Part shown: positions 13,229 to 16,951 of the stretch, piece after piece
Layout: the number at the start of each line of letters is the position of its first letter
Numbering within the stretch: the stretch's first letter is position 1
Notes under the pieces: model-generated
Told to the model about the DNA's origin: nothing
Seen by the model: only the letters and a program-made list of their open reading frames with translations
Databases searched by the model: none
Translations under genes and position numbers: made by a program
NCBI GenBank assembly: GCA_937898635.1
Contig: CALEJW010000182.1
Location: forward strand, 1-16,951
Direction: 5' to 3'
DNA from: an uncultured Pseudomonadota bacterium
GTDB taxonomy: Bacteria > Pseudomonadota > Gammaproteobacteria > Burkholderiales > Usitatibacteraceae
DNA: 16,951 nucleotides

Positions 13229-13321
13229 TTCTAGGGGCGCGAGAAAATGGGGTCAGGTTCATTTTTTCGTCGAATCGCCCGCGATGAAAAAATGAACCTG
13301 ACCCCATTTTCTAGGGGCGCG
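13228..13321. repeat. 14-bp direct repeats flanking inverted-repeat copy 3
   Basis: TTTCTAGGGGCGCG occurs at 13228-13241 and again at 13308-13321. The right copy shares its first 5 bp with the end of the inverted repeat. The pair brackets the element as a target-site duplication would. It also repeats the M48 stop codon sequence (TAG on the reverse strand). Confidence 0.85.
13242..13312. repeat. GGGGTCAGG-type inverted repeat, copy 3
   Basis: The arms 13242-13268 and 13286-13312 are perfect 27-bp reverse complements around a 17-nt loop. It is the most compact copy. It lies between the M48 peptidase and the L7/L12-like gene, both on the reverse strand. Its right end overlaps the M48 TAG stop (13311-13313). 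Confidence 0.93.
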
Positions 13322-14348
13322 CGGGAGTCTTCGTGGCGGCCTCGATGCGCTCCTCGATGCCCGGGTGCGTCGAGAGGTAGCCGGGCTCGCGCTCGCCGCA
13401 CGGTTCGGGCGCGCCGCAATTGCGCTCCTCGGGGCGCAGCAGTTCCAGCGCATCGACGAAGTCGCGCGGCGAGCGGCCGGCCCGCGCGAGAAGTTCCAGG
13501 GCGTAGGCGTCGGCCTCGCGCTCGTAGTCCCGCGAGTAGCCGGTGCTCACGAACACGGTGGGAACGGTCGCCGCCACGCCGGCCACCGCGGAAACGTCGC
13601 CGTACACCGCCATCATGATGAAGGCGTTGAGCGAGTTGTCCAGCACGAGTCGCGTGCCATGCCGGTGCTGCACGTGCCCCAGCTCGTGCGCGAGGATGGC
13701 CGCGATCCGCCGGTCGTCCATCCGCATCGTGAGCTGGTCGGTGACCACGACGATCCCGCCCGGCAGCGTGATGGCGTTGGCGCCGATGTAGCCGCCGTCG
13801 CGGAACTCGAGGCGCGCGCCCGGCGGCACGCCGGCACGTTCGGCGAGCGCGGCGAACTCCCGGGCCAGCGACTCGCGCCGCCAGTCGGGCACGGCGCTCC
13901 TGCGGAAGAGGAACCGGTCGAGGGACTCGAGCGCCTGGTTGGCGAGCTGCGCCTCCAGCTCGACCGGGATGCGCTCCGCGATCCTCTTCGAGGCCCAGGG
14001 AATGCCCTCGGCGTAGGCGAACCACGCGGCCAGGGCGATGCCGGCGAGCGCGAGCACCACCACGAGGAGGTGCGACTCGAGCCGGTGCGCGAGCGTGCGC
14101 GACGGCGGCACGCCCAGCTCCGCGTCCACCGCATCGAAGTCGCCGGCCACCAGGAGCCCGCCGCCGGGAATGGCGATGCGCACCGGCGTCGAGCCCAGGC
14201 GCGGCAGGACTTCCGCCTTCTCCCGCACGACGTCCAGGAACACACCTTCGCCGCGGACCGCGAGGAGGTCGCCCTGTACCTCGACCATCACGGGCCGGCG
14301 CCGCGAGGTGCGCCCGTCGAAGAAATCGGCGCTGAAGCCGGCGATCAC
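13311..14348 (-). CDS. M48-family zinc metalloprotease, membrane-anchored
   Basis: This 345-aa protein has an N-terminal soluble region (1-90), one membrane helix (about 92-112) and an M48 peptidase domain. The zinc site is HELGH (221-225, in AILAHELGHVQHRHG). The third ligand is Glu276 in the ExxAD motif (YEREAD), and the usual LSTHPGIEERIEA segment follows (325-337). A C-terminal CGAPEPC pair could form a disulfide. The GTG start at 14348 overlaps the TGA of the DUF898 gene (GTGA), so translation is coupled. The frame is open far upstream, but that region is the DUF898 gene read in another frame. M48 peptidases of this type act in envelope quality control; the substrate here is unknown. Confidence 0.92.
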   Translation of the reverse strand: MIAGFSADFFDGRTSRRRPVMVEVQGDLLAVRGEGVFLDVVREKAEVLPRLGSTPVRIAIPGGGLLVAGDFDAVDAELGVPPSRTLAHRLESHLLVVVLALAGIALAAWFAYAEGIPWASKRIAERIPVELEAQLANQALESLDRFLFRRSAVPDWRRESLAREFAALAERAGVPPGARLEFRDGGYIGANAITLPGGIVVVTDQLTMRMDDRRIAAILAHELGHVQHRHGTRLVLDNSLNAFIMMAVYGDVSAVAGVAATVPTVFVSTGYSRDYEREADAYALELLARAGRSPRDFVDALELLRPEERNCGAPEPCGEREPGYLSTHPGIEERIEAATKTPARP

Positions 14349-15541
14349 AGCGAAAGGTCCACGTCGAAGAATTCCCCGAGCTCCTCGCCCGTGGCGCTCA
14401 CCGGCCGGGCGACCTCGCCGAGAACGCCTTCCAGGTCGTCCTCGCATTCCAGGCGCAGGCACGAGGCGCGGTAGGCGGCCGTGCGCACGGCGGCCCAGGG
14501 CACCGCGAGGCCGAGGGTCGCGACGATGGCGAGCAGGTTCACGACGTAGATCCCGCCGAGCTTGCGGGCCGAGAGCGTGCTCACGAGGCGCGCCTTCCCG
14601 TCCAGGGTCGTCGCGTTGAAGGTGAGGTTGGCGACCCGCGAGCGCGTGTAGCCGAACACCAGCCCCGCCACCAGGAGATAGAAAAACGGCATGAGGAAGT
14701 TGGTGAGGAACGGCAGCAGCGCCGGGAAGGTCGCGAGCGAGGCTACGACGGCACCGGCGACGGTCGTGCCGAGGCCGAGCAGCAGGCTGGCCATGAAGTA
14801 GATGCTGTAGAGCGGCCGGATGCGCAGCGTGCAGTCGAATCGCGCCGCGCCGAAGGCCAGGCGGCGGATCTGGAAGCGGCGGATGGCGCCCACCACGTAC
14901 GGATAGAAGAGCACGAGCGGGATCGTCGGCAGGACGGCCGCGGCGAACTCCTCCGGGCTCGACGGCACGCCCCCTGGCCCGAGCGGCGGCAGCAGGAAGG
15001 CGATGATCGGGAACAGGAGGAAGGGCGCGACGGCCCGCAGGCCCTCCGCGTACCCGCCGTGGAAGTGGAAGCGCAGGTTGCGGTAGCTGGAATTGGCCGC
15101 GTTGAATCGCATGGTGCGCACGATGAGCCAGGGCGCGCCCACGATCATCAGGAGGATGATCGCGGTGCCCAGCCGCGGGACATAGTGCCCGGCGACGTTG
15201 TAGGCCACGAGCGCGAGCACCGCGACGATGCGCCCCTTGAGGATCGCGACCGGGTCGCCGTGGTAGTCGAAGTTCGCCTCCGCCACCCAGGTGTTGCCGT
15301 AGAAGTAGCGCTTCCGGCGGACCTTGGCCCACGGCGAGTACAGGCCGAGCGTCACGATCGACAGGAAGAGGTTCACGACCCAGATGCGGAAGTACTCCGC
15401 GGCGTTGCCCGTGAAATGGAACGCGTGGGCGTGGGTGGCGACGAGGGAGAGATCGCCCGGGCCGGTGTCGCGGGGAGCCGGCGGCGTGCCGGGCGCGAGC
15501 GGTTCGTCGGGCGTGTCCACGTAGGGCCGTATCGCGGCCAT
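14345..15541 (-). CDS. DUF898 (YjgN-like) multi-pass membrane protein
   Basis: This 398-aa membrane protein matches the DUF898/YjgN family, whose function is unknown. The signature is FTGNAAEYFRIWVVNLFL followed by TLGLYSPWAKVRRKRYFYGNT (43-84) and later RFNAANSSYRNLRFHFHG (145-162). A related module recurs at the C-terminal end (IYVVNLLAIVATLGLAVPWAAVR, 331-353), showing an internal duplication. About eight membrane helices are likely. The ATG at 15541 is chosen over one 57 nt upstream because AGAGGA (15549-15554) precedes it by 7 nt. The upstream 19 codons look non-coding. It is translationally coupled to the M48 protease; DUF898-M48 pairs recur in proteobacteria, suggesting joint function in the inner membrane. 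Confidence 0.9.
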   Translation of the reverse strand: MAAIRPYVDTPDEPLAPGTPPAPRDTGPGDLSLVATHAHAFHFTGNAAEYFRIWVVNLFLSIVTLGLYSPWAKVRRKRYFYGNTWVAEANFDYHGDPVAILKGRIVAVLALVAYNVAGHYVPRLGTAIILLMIVGAPWLIVRTMRFNAANSSYRNLRFHFHGGYAEGLRAVAPFLLFPIIAFLLPPLGPGGVPSSPEEFAAAVLPTIPLVLFYPYVVGAIRRFQIRRLAFGAARFDCTLRIRPLYSIYFMASLLLGLGTTVAGAVVASLATFPALLPFLTNFLMPFFYLLVAGLVFGYTRSRVANLTFNATTLDGKARLVSTLSARKLGGIYVVNLLAIVATLGLAVPWAAVRTAAYRASCLRLECEDDLEGVLGEVARPVSATGEELGEFFDVDLSL

Positions 15542-15548
15542 GCCGCAT

Positions 15549-15554
15549 TCCTCT
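15549..15554 (-). promoter_or_regulatory. ribosome-binding site deciding the DUF898 start
   Basis: AGAGGA on the reverse strand, 7 nt before the ATG at 15541, favours this start over the upstream in-frame ATG at 15598. Confidence 0.7.
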
Positions 15555-15608
15555 CGCGAAAGGTGGGGATCGCCGGGTGCGATCGATAACGCCTGCAATT
15601 CTGCAAGG

Positions 15609-15693
15609 AAATGGGGTCAGGTGCAATTTTCAATCTGTCCCCATTTTCGATTCTTAAATGGGGACAGATTGAAAATTGCACCTGACCCCATTT
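15609..15693. repeat. GGGGTCAGG-type inverted repeat, copy 4 (double palindrome)
   Basis: The arms 15609-15646 and 15656-15693 are perfect 38-bp reverse complements with only a 9-nt loop. Each arm begins with AAATGGGG and ends with CCCCATTT, so each arm can also fold on itself. Compared with the other copies the inner part differs (GTGCAATTTTCAATCTGTCC), making this a subfamily. It separates DUF1810 from DUF898 on the reverse strand, and its right end overlaps the DUF1810 TAA stop. Extruded as RNA it would be a very stable hairpin. Confidence 0.94.
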
Positions 15694-16129
15694 ACCCGCC
15701 GGGCGAGGCGAGGCGCACGAGCTCCAGCGTCTTCGCGTCCCGGCGCCCGTCGAAGTACTTCTCCAGCGCCTTCGAGAACTCCGAGCCCGGCCCGGCGGCG
15801 AGCTCGAAGAGCGTCATCGAGGAGCGGAGCTTCATGTCGTCGGGCGAGCCGAAGATCTCGTGCGCGCTGCGGCCGGCGTGCGCGTTGGTCGCCCGCGTGC
15901 ATTCGAGGAGCCGCGCGCCGAGCACCGGGTGCGCGAGGTAGGCGCGCGCCTCGTCGAGACTGCGGATCGCGTAGCGGCGCGAGGTGGCGCTCAGGCCCAG
16001 GCCCTCGAACTGCGGGAAGACGAACCACATCCAGTGCGAGCGCTTGCGCCCGGCGCGAAGCTCCTCGAGGGCCTGGGCGTGGTTGCCGGCCTGCGCATCC
16101 ACGAAGCGCGCGAGGTCGAAGGGGTCCAT
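15692..16129 (-). CDS. DUF1810 family protein
   Basis: This 145-aa cytoplasmic protein matches DUF1810 nearly from end to end. It has DLARFVDAQ (5-13), the signature ELRAGRKRSHWMWFVFPQFEGLG (23-45), RRYAIRSLDEARAYLAHPVLGARLLECT (51-78) and EIFGSPDDMKLRSSMTLFE (91-109). The family fold is small and helical, and its function is not established; I assign none. The length is as expected for the family. Its TAA stop (15692-15694) overlaps the outer end of inverted-repeat copy 4. The original C-terminus may therefore have been trimmed or re-stopped by that element, although the core domain looks intact. It follows the NTF2-like lipoprotein gene by 28 bp. Confidence 0.93.
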   Translation of the reverse strand: MDPFDLARFVDAQAGNHAQALEELRAGRKRSHWMWFVFPQFEGLGLSATSRRYAIRSLDEARAYLAHPVLGARLLECTRATNAHAGRSAHEIFGSPDDMKLRSSMTLFELAAGPGSEFSKALEKYFDGRRDAKTLELVRLASPGG

Positions 16130-16157
16130 CGCCGGCCGTGCCGCTTTGGCGCTGCGC

Positions 16158-16613
16158 CTAGCCCGTGTGGTCGTGGACGACCCGCCAGCCCGCGGCGGTG
16201 CGCACCCACACGAGGGTGAACCAGCCCGACTGCGGGTCGAGGCCGCCGCCGGCGAGGAGAAACCTCCCCGTCATCAGCGCGGAGCCGTCCGACAGCGGGC
16301 GGATCGACACCTGGGAGAAGCTCAGCATCTGCTTCGGCTTGCCGCCCGCGAAGTACGCCTCGCGGAACGCGCGCTCGATCGCATCGACCCCGGGCCGCGG
16401 GCCGGTCTTCGTCATGGTGGTGACCGAGGCGTCGTAGATGGCGAGGTGGCCCTTCAGGTCCCCCTTGTTCCAGCCGTCGGCGGAGGCGGTGAGGACGGCG
16501 AGGATTTCCTCGCGATCCCGTTCGCCGAGCGCGGCCGCCTCGCGCGGCGGGGTGGCGCAGGCCGCGAGGAGGAGGGCGCAGGCGAGGGCGGGCAGGAGGG
16601 CGAGGCGGGTCAT
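16158..16613 (-). CDS. SnoaL/NTF2-like domain lipoprotein
   Basis: This 151-aa protein has a lipoprotein signal (MTRLALLPALACALLLAAC; Cys19 in LAAC) followed by an NTF2/SnoaL-like (DUF4440-type) domain. The pattern begins with EEILAVLTASADGWNKGDLKGHLAIYDASVTTM (35-67), then GVDAIERAFREAYF, and ends with the strand pair WFTLVWVRTAAGWRVVHDHTG. This W-N-x-G-D-L opening and W-R-V-x-x-D-H ending are typical of exported family members. The catalytic role, if any, is unknown. The ATG at 16613 is chosen because the signal peptide begins there. The open frame extends 88 codons further, but that part overlaps the divergent gene and lacks protein-like sequence. Confidence 0.88.
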   Translation of the reverse strand: MTRLALLPALACALLLAACATPPREAAALGERDREEILAVLTASADGWNKGDLKGHLAIYDASVTTMTKTGPRPGVDAIERAFREAYFAGGKPKQMLSFSQVSIRPLSDGSALMTGRFLLAGGGLDPQSGWFTLVWVRTAAGWRVVHDHTG

Positions 16614-16721
16614 GGGGAGAGAGGTTACACGCTCCGCAACGGTGCTAGGGCTTTCGTGCCTTGCGGGCCGCATCTCCCGGGGCGGACAATGCAAACGTTC
16701 CGTTGCCTCGATGGAATCGCC
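16614..16721. promoter_or_regulatory. divergent intergenic region
   Basis: This 108-bp gap separates the divergent NTF2-like lipoprotein gene and the partial secreted-protein gene, so promoters for both should lie here. For the forward gene, TTGCGG (16661) and GACAAT (16685) at 18-bp spacing are only a weak sigma-70-like match. No operator palindrome stands out. Confidence 0.35.
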
Positions 16722-16951
16722 ATGTTTCGCTACCTTCTGCGCCACCTGCTCGCCGGCCTGGCCGCGTTGCTGGTCGCCGCGCCGGGATTCGCCGCCACCA
16801 CCGCCGATCGCTCCGCCTTCGCCCAGGGGCACTGGTGGGATCCGTCCCGCCCCGGCAGCGGCATGGACCTCTTCCACGCCGGCGACGAGGCGATGGTCAC
16901 CTGGTTCACCTACGAGGAATCCGGCCGGCCGGTCTGGTACTCGGCGCAGGG
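16722..16951 (+). CDS. secreted protein with a GxWWDPxRxGxG repeat-type domain (partial, runs off the edge)
   Basis: The first 76 codons are present, with no stop before the window ends. An Arg-containing signal peptide (MFRYLLRHLLAGLAALLVAAPGFA) is followed by GHWWDPSRPGSGMDLFHAGD and MVTWFTYEESGRPVWYSAQ. The pattern G-x-W-W-x-P-x-x-x-G-x-G then W-F-T-Y-x-x-x-G-x-P-x-W-Y recurs in exported proteins of beta- and gammaproteobacteria, whose role is unknown. GGAA lies 6 nt before the ATG. An alternative upstream ATG at 16711 is out of frame. Confidence 0.8.
   Translation, partial: MFRYLLRHLLAGLAALLVAAPGFAATTADRSAFAQGHWWDPSRPGSGMDLFHAGDEAMVTWFTYEESGRPVWYSAQ

Noticed and set aside
13215..13307. 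N-terminal extension of the L7/L12-like protein read through the repeat
   Set aside because: It encodes only repeat translation (MGSGSFFHRG...MNLTPFS). A good ribosome site precedes the ATG at 13214.
14349..15626. A long upstream extension of the M48 reading frame
   Set aside because: It overlaps DUF898 in a different frame and is Arg/Pro-rich. The GTGA overlap and protein content support the start at 14348.

Overview
This is a GC-rich bacterial chromosomal window, densely packed with genes. It looks like a betaproteobacterium or a similar high-GC proteobacterium. That placement is inferred from gene types, base composition and the short GGGGTCAGG-type palindromic repeats; no rRNA or other phylogenetic marker is present. 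I see no tRNA, rRNA, CRISPR array, prophage or transposase gene.

Layout. Positions 1-5685 carry a forward-strand run of seven genes: gamma-glutamyltransferase (its 5' end is built into a 43-bp inverted repeat), an exported FKBP-type prolyl isomerase, a YbhB/PEBP-like protein, a CinA-type molybdopterin-binding-domain protein, an exported histidine phosphatase, an unknown membrane protein and a YdjA-like nitroreductase. From the PEBP gene onward most starts overlap the preceding stop. Positions 5750-10682 run on the reverse strand. In transcription order they are nitronate monooxygenase, a Tat-exported Rieske iron-sulfur protein, a 925-aa cytochrome b/twelve-heme cytochrome c fusion overlapping the Rieske gene, and a GNAT acetyltransferase. 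At 10857-11387 a lone forward lipoprotein gene has a Spondin_N-like domain. Positions 11501-16613 are again reverse: an NTF2-like lipoprotein, a DUF1810 protein, a DUF898 (YjgN-like) membrane protein translationally coupled to an M48 metalloprotease, a membrane-anchored L7/L12-C-terminal-like protein, an exported protein of unknown function and an ankyrin-repeat protein. A secreted-protein gene starting at 16722 runs off the right edge.

Two things stand out. The first is the Rieske plus cytochrome b-multiheme c pair. It looks like a quinol-oxidising bc-type complex in which the usual cytochrome c1/f is replaced by a covalently attached periplasmic heme wire. It has 11 CXXCH motifs and one CX4CH, and GPWY stands where PEWY is usual. 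The second is a family of four related inverted repeats (9499-9592, 10663-10767, 13242-13312, 15609-15693). Each touches or supplies a start or stop codon of a neighbouring gene. One is flanked by 14-bp direct repeats and appears to have split an operon. No mobilising enzyme lies in the window.
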